Part shown: one piece after another, positions 44,433-53,191 of the stretch
Layout: each line of letters opens with the position of its first letter
Position numbering within the stretch: the first letter of the stretch is position 1
Assembly: GCA_937944055.1 (NCBI GenBank)
Contig: CALDZJ010000089.1
Coordinates: forward strand, 1 to 54,357
DNA from: an uncultured Verrucomicrobiales bacterium
Lineage (GTDB): Bacteria; Verrucomicrobiota; Verrucomicrobiia; Verrucomicrobiales; Akkermansiaceae
Direction of reading: 5' to 3'
Length of the DNA: 54,357 nt
The notes under the pieces: model-generated
The model's input: the letters and a program-made list of their open reading frames with translations, nothing else
Databases searched by the model: none
What the model was told of the DNA's origin: nothing
Translations under genes and position numbers: made by a program

Positions 44433-47400
44433 TTAGCCTTTTCGCCGCTCATGCCACCGCGCCACCCCGCCCTTCACAGCTGAGGGAAAACTCCGCAGAT
44501 CTTCTAAAATCACATAAATCGACGGCACCAGAACCAAGGTGATCGCGGTGGCAAAGAGGATGCCGAAGCCCAGTGAAACCGCCATCGGGATCAAAAACTT
44601 AGCCTGCATATCATCCTCTAACAACATCGGCATCAAGCCCACAAAGGTCGTCAAGGAAGTGAGCAAAATGGGGCGGAAACGCCGTGCCCCCGCATTCCGC
44701 GCCGCCTCGATGACGCTGAGCCCCTTCTTCCGGTGGCGATTCACGTAGTCCACGAGGACCAGAGAATCATTCACCACCACCCCGGCCAGAGCCACGATTC
44801 CGCACATCGACATGATGCTCATATTCAAGCCCATCAAGAGATGCCCAGCAACCGCTCCGACCATCCCGAAGGGGATGACGCTCATCACAATCACGGGCTG
44901 AACGTAGCTCTTTAGCGGGATCGCCATCAGAACATACATCAGCAAAAGAGCCCCGATGAAGCCCACCCCCATCTCGCGAATGCTATCGCGCTGGTCACTC
45001 TGTTCGCCCTCGAAGCTGTATCGCACACCGGGGAACTTCTCCCCGATCTTCTCCAGAACCTCCTTGGTGTATTTCCCCACAATCTCATTCGCGTTATAAC
45101 CTCCGGGGAGATCAACATCCGCCTGCAAGCTGATCGTTCGGAAACGGTCAACCCGCGTCACAGTGGCCGGGCCGCGACCGTATTCTGGCTCCACCACCTC
45201 CAGAAGAGGCACTTCATCACCCGCTGGAGTGCGGAGCTTCATCCGCTCAAAATTTAACAAAGATTCACGTTCCGCCTCGGGAAGACGCACCATCACCTTC
45301 ACCTCATCCCGCCCGCGCTGCAGCCTCTGCACCTCATTTCCGAAGAAGGCATTGCGCACCTGTCCCATGACATTTTCCAAGGTGAAGCCCAGCGCCTTCC
45401 CCCGCGGAGTGAGATCCCGCACGATCAACTCCTCACGTCCTTTACGATCCGAGTTCGAGACATCCACCACTCCTTTATAATCTTCTCGTAATCGCTCAGT
45501 GGCCCAGGCAGTCGCCTCTTCCAAAACCGCCCCATCTCGCCCCGTGAAGTTAATATCGATCGCGTTACCACCCGCCGCTGTCTCGGCCCGAAAAACGAGC
45601 GAGACGATGCCCGGCACCTCGCCCACTTTCTTCTGCCAAATCGCCTTCAGTTCCTCACTTGAAATGTCACGATCCTTCGCTGCCGCCAGCTCCAGCGTCA
45701 CCTCCCCGAGATGAGTCCCCGCATTAGACCCAGTGGGCGCTAAGCCTGACTCGAAAGGCTGCATTCCGGAGCTTGCGAGCGCATTGACCACCACGGATTC
45801 CCCATGAATATCCTCAATCTCCTCCCCCATCTCGAGCGCCGCTTTCTCCAGCCGCTGCACCACCTTCTGAGTCTCAGAAAAGGGCACCCCCAGCGGCATC
45901 TCTAACTTCGCGGAAAGAATCTCTCCCTCCACCTTTGGGAAGAATTGGAAAGGCAGCCAGCCCGTCTTAATCAAGGTCCCAGAAACTCCCACGAGGGCTA
46001 AAAAGACGACCCAAACAAGGTAGCGAAAGCGGAGACAAAGCGCCAAAAAAGGCGTGTAAACCGCCTTGATAAATCTCTCCAGACCGCCCGCGATCGCCCC
46101 CTGCAATCGGAAGATGATATTCTGACTCGGCTCAGGGGACGTAGGTTTTAAAAGCGCCAAGTGCGCGGGCAGGACCAGCTTCGATTGAAGGAGTGAAAAG
46201 AGTAAAACAGGGATCACCACAAGGGGGATATTTGGCCAAATTTTACCACTCACGCCGCTGAGTCCCAGCATCGGAGTGAAAGCCATCGCAGTGGTGAGAA
46301 TCCCAAAAATCACGACCACTCCGACCTCGTGCGTCCCCTTCCAGCTCGCCTCCCGTGGGTGCTCTCCCTCTTGAATCCGCGTGTAGACATTCTCGCCCAC
46401 CACGATGGCGTCATCCACCACAATCCCGAGAACTAAGATGAAGGCAAAGGCTGAAATCATGTTCATCGAGATGCCCAAATCAGGCATGAGCCAAAGCCCC
46501 CCCGCAAAGGAAACTGGAATTCCTAAGGCCACGAGAAAAGCCAAACTCGGACGCAGAAAAAGAGCCAAAACAAGCAGCACCAGCAGTAAGCCCATTCCGA
46601 TATTTCTTTTCAAAAGATCTAAGCGCCCCTCCAGAATGAGGCTTTGATCATTCCAGACATCCACGCGCAGGCCCTCGGGCTTCTCCAAGCTCGCCACGTA
46701 TTCCTTGGCCAGCCGCGCAATTTCTAAGGTATCCTGCTCCGCGATGCGGAAAATGTGCACGACCACTGCTTGTCGGCCATTGAAAGTGGACTCTAATTCG
46801 GAGTCCTCGAAGCCATCGATCACTTCCGCGATTTGACTCAACTTTAAGTCAGAGCCATCCGGGAGGGACTTGATCAAAATCTCTTCAAATTCCGCGCCAC
46901 GATACTTCCGCCCGACCGCTCGCACAATGATCTCGCCCGATTCCGTCTTCACCGATCCACTCGGTAAATCGAGCGAGGCACTGCGCACCGCTGCAGCCAC
47001 TTCTTGCAGACTAAGGTCATACTTTCGCAAGGCATCCTCCGGGACCTCGATCGAGATTTCATAAGGCCGCACCGAGGCCAGCTCGACCTTCTTGATCGTT
47101 TGCTGACCTTTTAAGAATTTCTGAATCGCCCGGCCCGGCTCCCTTAAGAAAGCGGCCGCCTTATTCTCAGGAGAAGGCGGCACGTAGTTGAGCAGACCAT
47201 CGCGCACCTGATCTGCGTATTGGCGCAAGCTGGCCTCATCCGTATCGGCCGAGACCGCTAAGCTGATGATCTGCCGATTCACCACGATTTCCTCAAAAAT
47301 CGGCTCCTCGGTCTCCTCAGCCAGATGATCGATCGCATCCACCCTCGTCTGAATGTCTCCCATGACATCGCGCACCTTAAATCCGGTCTCAACCTCCACC

Positions 47401-47678
47401 GTCAGACTCCCGATATTGCGCGAGGCCGTTGACCTCACCCGCTTAATTCCATCAACATCCGCGATGGCCTCCTCAATCGGAATGATCACACCACTCGTGA
47501 CCTCCTCCGGGGTAGCGTTCGGGTAAGGAACACTCACCACCACTCCATCAAAGGCAATCTCAGGAAAAACCTCCTTGCGCACTTGGAACCAAGCCGCAAA
47601 TCCCGCGATCAATACAGCCGCCATCAGGAAGTTCGCCGCGACATGATTGCCACTAAACCATTTAATGAGTTTTTCCAT
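44433..47678 (-). CDS. RND efflux transporter permease (AcrB/MexB-like)
   Basis: 1081 residues, normal RND size. Twelve membrane segments with two large periplasmic loops. The TM4 proton-relay motif GIVVDDAIVVGENVYTRI has the Asp pair, and the N-terminus MEKLIKWFSGNHVAANFLMAAV and second-half MEDDMQAKFLIPMAVSLGFG-type features fit. It exports substrates by proton antiport. It is the last gene of a TetR-TolC-MFP-RND operon, ten bases after the MFP gene. Substrate cannot be inferred; the operon's TetR start suggests induction by the substrate. Confidence 0.95.
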   Translation of the reverse strand: MEKLIKWFSGNHVAANFLMAAVLIAGFAAWFQVRKEVFPEIAFDGVVVSVPYPNATPEEVTSGVIIPIEEAIADVDGIKRVRSTASRNIGSLTVEVETGFKVRDVMGDIQTRVDAIDHLAEETEEPIFEEIVVNRQIISLAVSADTDEASLRQYADQVRDGLLNYVPPSPENKAAAFLREPGRAIQKFLKGQQTIKKVELASVRPYEISIEVPEDALRKYDLSLQEVAAAVRSASLDLPSGSVKTESGEIIVRAVGRKYRGAEFEEILIKSLPDGSDLKLSQIAEVIDGFEDSELESTFNGRQAVVVHIFRIAEQDTLEIARLAKEYVASLEKPEGLRVDVWNDQSLILEGRLDLLKRNIGMGLLLVLLVLALFLRPSLAFLVALGIPVSFAGGLWLMPDLGISMNMISAFAFILVLGIVVDDAIVVGENVYTRIQEGEHPREASWKGTHEVGVVVIFGILTTAMAFTPMLGLSGVSGKIWPNIPLVVIPVLLFSLLQSKLVLPAHLALLKPTSPEPSQNIIFRLQGAIAGGLERFIKAVYTPFLALCLRFRYLVWVVFLALVGVSGTLIKTGWLPFQFFPKVEGEILSAKLEMPLGVPFSETQKVVQRLEKAALEMGEEIEDIHGESVVVNALASSGMQPFESGLAPTGSNAGTHLGEVTLELAAAKDRDISSEELKAIWQKKVGEVPGIVSLVFRAETAAGGNAIDINFTGRDGAVLEEATAWATERLREDYKGVVDVSNSDRKGREELIVRDLTPRGKALGFTLENVMGQVRNAFFGNEVQRLQRGRDEVKVMVRLPEAERESLLNFERMKLRTPAGDEVPLLEVVEPEYGRGPATVTRVDRFRTISLQADVDLPGGYNANEIVGKYTKEVLEKIGEKFPGVRYSFEGEQSDQRDSIREMGVGFIGALLLMYVLMAIPLKSYVQPVIVMSVIPFGMVGAVAGHLLMGLNMSIMSMCGIVALAGVVVNDSLVLVDYVNRHRKKGLSVIEAARNAGARRFRPILLTSLTTFVGLMPMLLEDDMQAKFLIPMAVSLGFGILFATAITLVLVPSIYVILEDLRSFPSAVKGGVARWHERRKG

Positions 47679-47688
47679 CCGCTCAGAT

Positions 47689-48882
47689 CTAGTTTTTCAT
47701 CTCTCCGTCTTCTCCGTCTTCCTCGGCCTCCTTGAGCCTCATCCCCTCCACCGGCAGCGCCAACTTGGTCAGGATGACCTTTTCCCCATCCTCCACTCCA
47801 GCTCTAACATAGACGTAATCCTTCTTACTTTTCAGGATTTGGAGGCTGCGTAACTCCAGCTCACCATCCTCATTTAGCACGCTCACCCCATCACGCCCTC
47901 GCACTGCGATCCGTGGCACCGCAATCACATCAGCCAGACTCGCTCCATCGATCCGCGCTTTTAAAAATTGCCCTGGCGAGGGCAGGCGAAAGCGCTCATC
48001 AAGAGCCTCATTTGCTAAAATCTTCACGAGAAGGTAGGCTGAAACGGTCGCTGGATCAATCTCGCCCAAGTCCCACATCATCTCACCTTCCCACTCGTAT
48101 CGTTCTCCTCCAATCTCGGTAAAGAGGGCAATCTCCACCCCTTTTGAGTCGACGCCCGATCCGCCAGCCCCCTTAGAACCGAGCGGGATCTGCGCGTAAT
48201 CATCCATCGAGAAAGGCAAGCGGATCATCAGGCTGCGCGCATCGTAAATGACTCCAAGTTGGCTCCCCGGAGCAACCGTGGCCCCTAGATTCAGAGTCAC
48301 CTGCCGCACTCGACACTCAAAGGGAGCCCGGATCACAGTGCGGTTAAGATCCTCAATGGCCTTCTCCAAGGCCGCCTCCGCCGCCAGCACTCGCGCCTCC
48401 GCGCTCTTTAAAAATGGCCGCCGCAAGACCATCTCAGAAGCTTCTTTCCCTCCTCCAATTTTTTTCCAATCCCGAGCCGCTTGCGCTCCGCGCGCTTCTT
48501 CTTGCTCTAGGCTAAGCCGAGCATCAGCGAGCCCTGACTTAGCCTGAGCCACTGCCGTCTCGTAATCCAGCCGATCAATTTTAGCGATCACGGCTCCTTC
48601 TGGGAAAGTGGCACCGACCTCGAACTGCGGATGCACCTCCTCAATCCGCCCCCCCACCTGCGCTGAGAGTAAAGTTTCCCGCCGAGTCATCACCACCCCC
48701 TCGCTCCTGAGCGGGAATTCTAAATCCCCTTTTACGACTCTCGCCACCTCCACGACAGGGACTTTGTCCACCCGCACTTTCTTCTCAGCCTCTGGCTTAT
48801 TTTTTTCCAGAAATTGATTCACGCCACGCGTCGCTGCGAGGACGAGGACGATGGCAATGACGGTCAAAAGTATCGTTTTCAT
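47689..48882 (-). CDS. RND efflux membrane-fusion protein
   Basis: 397 residues. N-terminal membrane anchor (MKTILLTVIAIVLVLAAT), then the MFP frame: VTRRETLLSAQVGGRIEEVH lipoyl half, the coiled-coil hairpin with ARLSLEQEEARGAQAARDWK to EAALEKAIEDLNRTVIRAPFECRVRQV, and the ending ILTKLALPVEGMRLKE. The C-terminus has a short acidic repeat (EDGEDGEMKN). It bridges RND pump and outer-membrane channel. Six bases separate it from the TolC-like gene. Written as a motif list, the VVMTRRETL stretch is at about residue 62-70. Confidence 0.93.
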   Translation of the reverse strand: MKTILLTVIAIVLVLAATRGVNQFLEKNKPEAEKKVRVDKVPVVEVARVVKGDLEFPLRSEGVVMTRRETLLSAQVGGRIEEVHPQFEVGATFPEGAVIAKIDRLDYETAVAQAKSGLADARLSLEQEEARGAQAARDWKKIGGGKEASEMVLRRPFLKSAEARVLAAEAALEKAIEDLNRTVIRAPFECRVRQVTLNLGATVAPGSQLGVIYDARSLMIRLPFSMDDYAQIPLGSKGAGGSGVDSKGVEIALFTEIGGERYEWEGEMMWDLGEIDPATVSAYLLVKILANEALDERFRLPSPGQFLKARIDGASLADVIAVPRIAVRGRDGVSVLNEDGELELRSLQILKSKKDYVYVRAGVEDGEKVILTKLALPVEGMRLKEAEEDGEDGEMKN

Positions 48883-48888
48883 AGAAGC

Positions 48889-50298
48889 TTATTTTGCGGG
48901 GCGGTAGTCCCCACCGAGGGCCAAGTGAAGGGTGATCCGGTTATCCAGACGCAAGCGGCGAAGAGAGAGTTTTTGTGAAAGTAAAGCAATCCGGTTCGAC
49001 TGCGCCGTGATGAGCGTGAGGGCATCCCCCGTTCCACCCGAGTATTCTGAAGCAGCCGCATCTGCCGCATCGATCGCAGTCTTCACCGCCTTCGACATCG
49101 CCGCTTCACGCTCTGCTAAAAAGTGCTCGGCCACTAAGCTCTGCTCCACCTCCCCAAAGGCCCGCAAGACCGTGCTCTGCAACTGAGCCAGATTCGAGCG
49201 ATCATCAGACTTCAATCTCGCAAATTCTGAGCGCAGCGCCCCACCCGTCAAAATCGGCTGCGTCAAACCACCCGCTAAAGACCACACTCTAAAATTAGAA
49301 TTTAAAAGTTGCCGCAAGCTATCGGTCGTAGTCCCCCCGCTCGCCGTGATGCTGAGGCTGGGATAAAGGGCCAGCCGTCCCTGCTTGACCAAGCTCCCAG
49401 AAGAGGCAAAACGGCGCTCCGCTTCTAAAATATCAGGCCGCCGTAAAAGCAATTCAGAAGGCAAGCCAGCGGGTGGAACAGCGGGGACCTTTGGGAGGCG
49501 CTCCGCACTCTGAATCGCCCCGCGTGGGTAGCTCCCCATCAGAAGTTCTAACTGGCGAATCGCTTGCTCACGCTCCCCTTTTCGCTGAGCAAGAAGCGCC
49601 TCATTCGTCGCGATCTCACTCTGGGCAAGGCGGACTTGCGAGGCTGATCCCCCCTCATCCGCAAGAGCATTCGTGTAGCGATCCCGCACAATCTCGAAGG
49701 TCGATTTTAAAAGCCGATCAGTCTCCATCGCTAAGGCGATTTGTTCGTTCGCCTCAGCGAGGGCCAGCCAAGCTCGCATCACCTGCGCCGCAAGGGAGGC
49801 CCGCGAGGCTCGGAAGGCATTCTGCTCTGCCTGAGCCTCCGCGATCAGGGCGGATTCGCCCGCCCGATTGCGCCCCCACAAGTCAGGCTCCCAAGACACG
49901 CTCAAATTTGCCCCGAAGTTCTCAAAAATCGTCGAAGGCACACCACCACTCCCGAAAGGGAAGCCGACAAAGACCTGCCGCTGCCGCGAGCCATTCGCCC
50001 CCGCTTGCACTTGCGGATTTCTAGCAGCACCCGCTGTTTTTGCTGAGGCCACCGCACGGTTCACCCGCTCCGCAGCCACTCGCATGTCAGGATTAGCCGC
50101 CAGCGCCTGATTCACCAAAGCCTCCCCGCGCGATCCCCCAATCCGGCGCACCCAGTTCGTATCGATGCCCGCTTTGGCCTCCGCGGAAGCAGCCCAGCGC
50201 GCCGGAACCTTTCCTGAGACCTCTCCCATCCGGGAAGCCGGCACTCGGGCCACACAAGCGGCCAGCAAGATCGATAAACATAAGAGGAGTAACTTCAT
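48889..50298 (-). CDS. TolC/NodT-family outer-membrane efflux lipoprotein
   Basis: 469 residues. Lipoprotein signal with lipobox LLAAC (near C15), then NodT-family motifs: LVNQALAANPDMRVAAERVN, LSVSWEPDLWGRN, and second-half LLLRRPDILEAERRFASSGS. The two repeats of helical hairpins form the trans-periplasmic channel. Its start overlaps the tetR stop (ATGA at 50295-50298), indicating translational coupling. It is followed six bases later by the MFP gene. Confidence 0.94.
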   Translation of the reverse strand: MKLLLLCLSILLAACVARVPASRMGEVSGKVPARWAASAEAKAGIDTNWVRRIGGSRGEALVNQALAANPDMRVAAERVNRAVASAKTAGAARNPQVQAGANGSRQRQVFVGFPFGSGGVPSTIFENFGANLSVSWEPDLWGRNRAGESALIAEAQAEQNAFRASRASLAAQVMRAWLALAEANEQIALAMETDRLLKSTFEIVRDRYTNALADEGGSASQVRLAQSEIATNEALLAQRKGEREQAIRQLELLMGSYPRGAIQSAERLPKVPAVPPAGLPSELLLRRPDILEAERRFASSGSLVKQGRLALYPSLSITASGGTTTDSLRQLLNSNFRVWSLAGGLTQPILTGGALRSEFARLKSDDRSNLAQLQSTVLRAFGEVEQSLVAEHFLAEREAAMSKAVKTAIDAADAAASEYSGGTGDALTLITAQSNRIALLSQKLSLRRLRLDNRITLHLALGGDYRPAK

Positions 50299-50927
50299 TT
50301 TTGAAAACCAGCTTCGCAGAAATCAATGACACGATTTAGCGTTTTAGAAAGAGCTTCATCACCCACCGCACCCTCAGAGATTTTTCGCAAAAGATCCCCG
50401 TGCATCAGCGTATTGCTCAGCACGCCGAAGGAGAAATGAATGCGCCAAAAAACCTCCTCGGAACTCAGCCCCGGGCAAGCCTCCATAAAGGCCGTCACAT
50501 AGCGGCCCGCGACCTCACGGAACTGCCCCATCACCTCCTCCGGGAACTCATAAGGATGCTCGCCGACCAAGCGTCCCATCAACTTAGCAAAAAGCTTCTC
50601 GCCCAGTGGGGTGCTTTGCACTTCCGTAATCAATGGCTCGAAAAAGGCCCCTAACAAAGCCCGCACTGTAAGCTCAGTTTTATGATCTAGGGCATCGAGC
50701 CGCCGCAGCCGCTCCTCATTGACCGGCCAAGCCATCCGCCCCACCACCGCATCAATCAGCCCCTCGCGCGACCCAAAGTAATACTTCACCGAGGCGACAT
50801 TCGCCCCCGCTCGCCCCGTAATCTCCCGGAGCGAGACCCCCTCAAAGCCTCGCTCCGCGAACAAAGCAGAAGCAGCCTCAATTAAGGCGAGCTCAGTCCC
50901 ACTTCGCTTCTCTGTGACAACAGCCAT
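50295..50927 (-). CDS. TetR-family repressor, probable regulator of the efflux operon
   Basis: 210 residues from the ATG at 50927 (MAVVTEKRSGTELALIEAA). The HTH is clear: ALFAERGFEGVSLREITGRAGANVASVKYYFGSREGL at about 17-53. The C-terminal ligand domain is of the longer, CecR/DUF1956-like type. A frame to 51071 exists upstream, but lacks any homology and overlaps the putative operators. Two operator candidates directly precede the gene. It is first in the efflux operon, so it probably represses itself and the pump, and may also act on the divergent gene at 51055. Confidence 0.92.
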   Translation of the reverse strand: MAVVTEKRSGTELALIEAASALFAERGFEGVSLREITGRAGANVASVKYYFGSREGLIDAVVGRMAWPVNEERLRRLDALDHKTELTVRALLGAFFEPLITEVQSTPLGEKLFAKLMGRLVGEHPYEFPEEVMGQFREVAGRYVTAFMEACPGLSSEEVFWRIHFSFGVLSNTLMHGDLLRKISEGAVGDEALSKTLNRVIDFCEAGFQK

Positions 50928-50931
50928 TTCG

Positions 50932-50949
50932 TTAAAACGCTTGTTTAAA
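50932..50949. promoter_or_regulatory. candidate TetR operator 1
   Basis: TTAAAAC-GCTT-GTTTAAA, inverted 7-bp arms with a 4-base spacer (one mismatch). It lies five bases upstream of the tetR start codon, over the translation start region. Same arm/spacer plan as operator 2, with centres 33 bases apart. Confidence 0.55.
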
Positions 50950-50964
50950 TCGGATCTAAGAAAC

Positions 50965-50982
50965 TTCAAACGATTGTTTGAA
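50965..50982. promoter_or_regulatory. candidate TetR operator 2
   Basis: TTCAAAC-GATT-GTTTGAA, a perfect 7-bp inverted repeat with a 4-base spacer, between tetR and the divergent gene at 51055. It has the size and symmetry of TetR-family operators and shares its core (AAAC/GTTT) with operator 1. Confidence 0.65.
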
Positions 50983-51054
50983 ATTTTTCGGCTCGCCAAG
51001 CCCCCCGCCAAGACAGAAAACACTCGCGGTCCACTGGGACTGATCTCCCACTTT

Positions 51055-51741
51055 ATGAAACCCCGTAACACCGTCGCTCAGACTGAATCCTGCACAGGCC
51101 TCACCTTAGATCTCATCGAGCATGATGGACGCTTCTTTCTCGAGTGCGAGGGACGCCAAATGGACAGCAGCAAGCTCGGTCACCCTGCGCGGACCATCGT
51201 CTCCCTTATGAGCCGCCCCTTCCGCCCGGCCAAGCAACCTCGCATTCTTTTCTTAGGACTCGGCTTCGGCCATGCTCTCACCATGGCCCGTAAGGCTCTT
51301 CCACAAGAAAAAGCCTCCTTTGTGATCTTTCCAGAAGCAGCCCAACTTCCTCGCTGGTTCTCCGAGCACCTCGCTGGGCAGCTCGCCGAGGATCCGCTCG
51401 ATGACGAGCGCGTGCATCTGGAATCCGCCAGCCCCTTCGACCTCATCCCGCAAGAGTATGCAGGCTGCCAAGGGATCGTTGCGGATCTCGACCAGCTCGA
51501 TGCACTCGCCCCTAAAAAATGGTCCATCAGCTCGGAATCCGTTTTAGCAGGATATTATGAGCGACTTAAAAATGGTGGACTTCTCGCCTTGATCTCTAGC
51601 CGACCAGTGCAAAAGCTTGAGAAGGCCCTAAAGAAGTCAGGATTCGACCTCGCCATCGACCTCGTTCCTTTTTCCGAAAAATCTAAGAAAAACCGCACTC
51701 TTTACCTCGCTCGTAAAGGGCACTATCAACGCTCTCACTGA
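51055..51741 (+). CDS. spermidine-synthase-like methyltransferase-fold protein
   Basis: 228 residues from the ATG at 51055 (MKPRNTVAQTESCTGLTLDL). The Rossmann fold has motif I RILFLGLGFGHALTMARKAL followed by strand FVIFPEAAQLPRWF and the acidic VADLDQLDALAPKKW. It resembles spermidine synthase-like proteins that lack the polyamine-binding residues; several such proteins have unknown roles. It is divergent from tetR across a 127-base gap that holds both operator candidates, so it could be part of that regulon. The HlyD-like gene starts 33 bases downstream. Confidence 0.75.
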   Translation: MKPRNTVAQTESCTGLTLDLIEHDGRFFLECEGRQMDSSKLGHPARTIVSLMSRPFRPAKQPRILFLGLGFGHALTMARKALPQEKASFVIFPEAAQLPRWFSEHLAGQLAEDPLDDERVHLESASPFDLIPQEYAGCQGIVADLDQLDALAPKKWSISSESVLAGYYERLKNGGLLALISSRPVQKLEKALKKSGFDLAIDLVPFSEKSKKNRTLYLARKGHYQRSH

Positions 51742-51774
51742 GCTCACACACTCACCCACGCAATTTAAAGATCT

Positions 51775-53187
51775 ATGAAATCATTCCTACTTCCAGTCCT
51801 TCTTGCAGGCAGCTCGCTTGCCGCCGAACTGACCATCAAGAAAGGCCCGCTTGAATCTGAGCTCACGCTTGATGCGACCTTTATCCCGAACGAGGCCACG
51901 GTCTTAAAAATCAGCCCTAAGCAGTGGTCCTCATTCGTCATCACAGACCTTGTTGACCATGGAAGCATCGTAAAGGCTGGAGACCCGCTCATCACCTTTG
52001 ACGATGAAAAATTCCAAAGACAACTCATCGAGAATCGAGAAGCTGCCAAGTCACGCAAGCTCGCCCTCGCAAAAGCAGAACGTGAGCTCGCAGACCTCAA
52101 ACTCAGCACGCCCAAAAGTCTAGAAGGCTTAAAATTAAGTCATGACCGCGCCAAAGAAGAGCTCGATCAATTTAATGCCAGCGGCCAAGAACTCAGCATC
52201 GAAAGCGCGAAGGAACGCCTCACCAGAGCCCAACGCGCCCTTAGCTACAACGAGGAAGAACTAAAGCAGCTCCTCAAAATGTACGAGGAAGATGGCATCA
52301 CCGAGGAGACTGAAGAGATTATTTTGAAGCGCCAACGGGCTTCAGTCGAGTCCGCTCGCTTCGCCGTTAAAAAGACGGAAAAAGAAACGGAGTGGACTTT
52401 AGAAAAAGTCATTCCACGTCAAGCAGTCGACCTTCAGCGAGCCTTCGAAAAAGCTCAGCAATCTTACGAAACTGGCCAAGTCTCCCTCCCCCGCGCCCTT
52501 GAGGAAAAAACCCTCGCTCTGGAGAAGACCAAGCGCACCCATGCCGAGGCCGACCGCAAATTAGCAGAATTAGAGGCCGATGCGCAATTCCTCTCCGTCG
52601 CCGCCCCCGCCGATGGCATCATCTATTATGGCGAAATTGATAACCTCGCTTGGACTCCCGGCAATAGCCCAAAGTTCCTCAAGAAAAAAGGAAGCGCTCC
52701 CGCGGAAACCGCTCTCATGACGCTCGTCCCAAGCAACAGAACTCTCACTCTGCAAGGCAGCGTCGCGCAAGCCGAGCGCCTCAAACTCCCCAGCAACGCG
52801 CAGGACTCGGTGCAAGGCTCGGTGAAAGTCGAGGGCCTCAAGAATGTCAGCTTCCCCAGCACCCTTCTTTCAGTCGCCAGCGCACCTGATGCGGGAGGCA
52901 AGTACCGCCTCGCCATGTCGGTAGAACTCCCCGCAGACTCACCCATCGTCACCGGAATGAAAGGGAAAGTGAAGCTCATCACCTTCCGCAAAGAAGACGT
53001 CATTAGCGTGCCCCACAAGGCCATCACCACGAAGGATGAAATCTCGACCGTCAAAGTGAAAATGGCGGATGGTCAGAGCGAAACCCGTGAGGTGAAACTC
53101 GGCCACGTCGCCGCTAACAAAACCGAGATTTTGGAGGGCCTAGAAGTGGATCAAGTCATTCTCGTTCCTGATCCCGAAAAGAACTAA
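51775..53187 (+). CDS. secreted HlyD-like membrane-fusion/adaptor protein
   Basis: 470 residues. Signal peptide (MKSFLLPVLLAGSSLAAEL), lipoyl-like half (ITDLVDHGSIVKAGDPLITFDDEKFQ), a long coiled-coil hairpin at about 85-275 rich in Glu/Lys/Arg, then the returning half (VAAPADGIIYYGEIDN) and beta-barrel (MKGKVKLITFRKEDVISVPHKAI). This is an HlyD/AcrA-type architecture, but no permease or outer-membrane channel gene is adjacent. It is followed four bases later by a toroid-repeat protein, so they probably form one operon. It may be an adaptor for an unknown envelope machine. Confidence 0.85.
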   Translation: MKSFLLPVLLAGSSLAAELTIKKGPLESELTLDATFIPNEATVLKISPKQWSSFVITDLVDHGSIVKAGDPLITFDDEKFQRQLIENREAAKSRKLALAKAERELADLKLSTPKSLEGLKLSHDRAKEELDQFNASGQELSIESAKERLTRAQRALSYNEEELKQLLKMYEEDGITEETEEIILKRQRASVESARFAVKKTEKETEWTLEKVIPRQAVDLQRAFEKAQQSYETGQVSLPRALEEKTLALEKTKRTHAEADRKLAELEADAQFLSVAAPADGIIYYGEIDNLAWTPGNSPKFLKKKGSAPAETALMTLVPSNRTLTLQGSVAQAERLKLPSNAQDSVQGSVKVEGLKNVSFPSTLLSVASAPDAGGKYRLAMSVELPADSPIVTGMKGKVKLITFRKEDVISVPHKAITTKDEISTVKVKMADGQSETREVKLGHVAANKTEILEGLEVDQVILVPDPEKN

Positions 53188-53191
53188 AATC

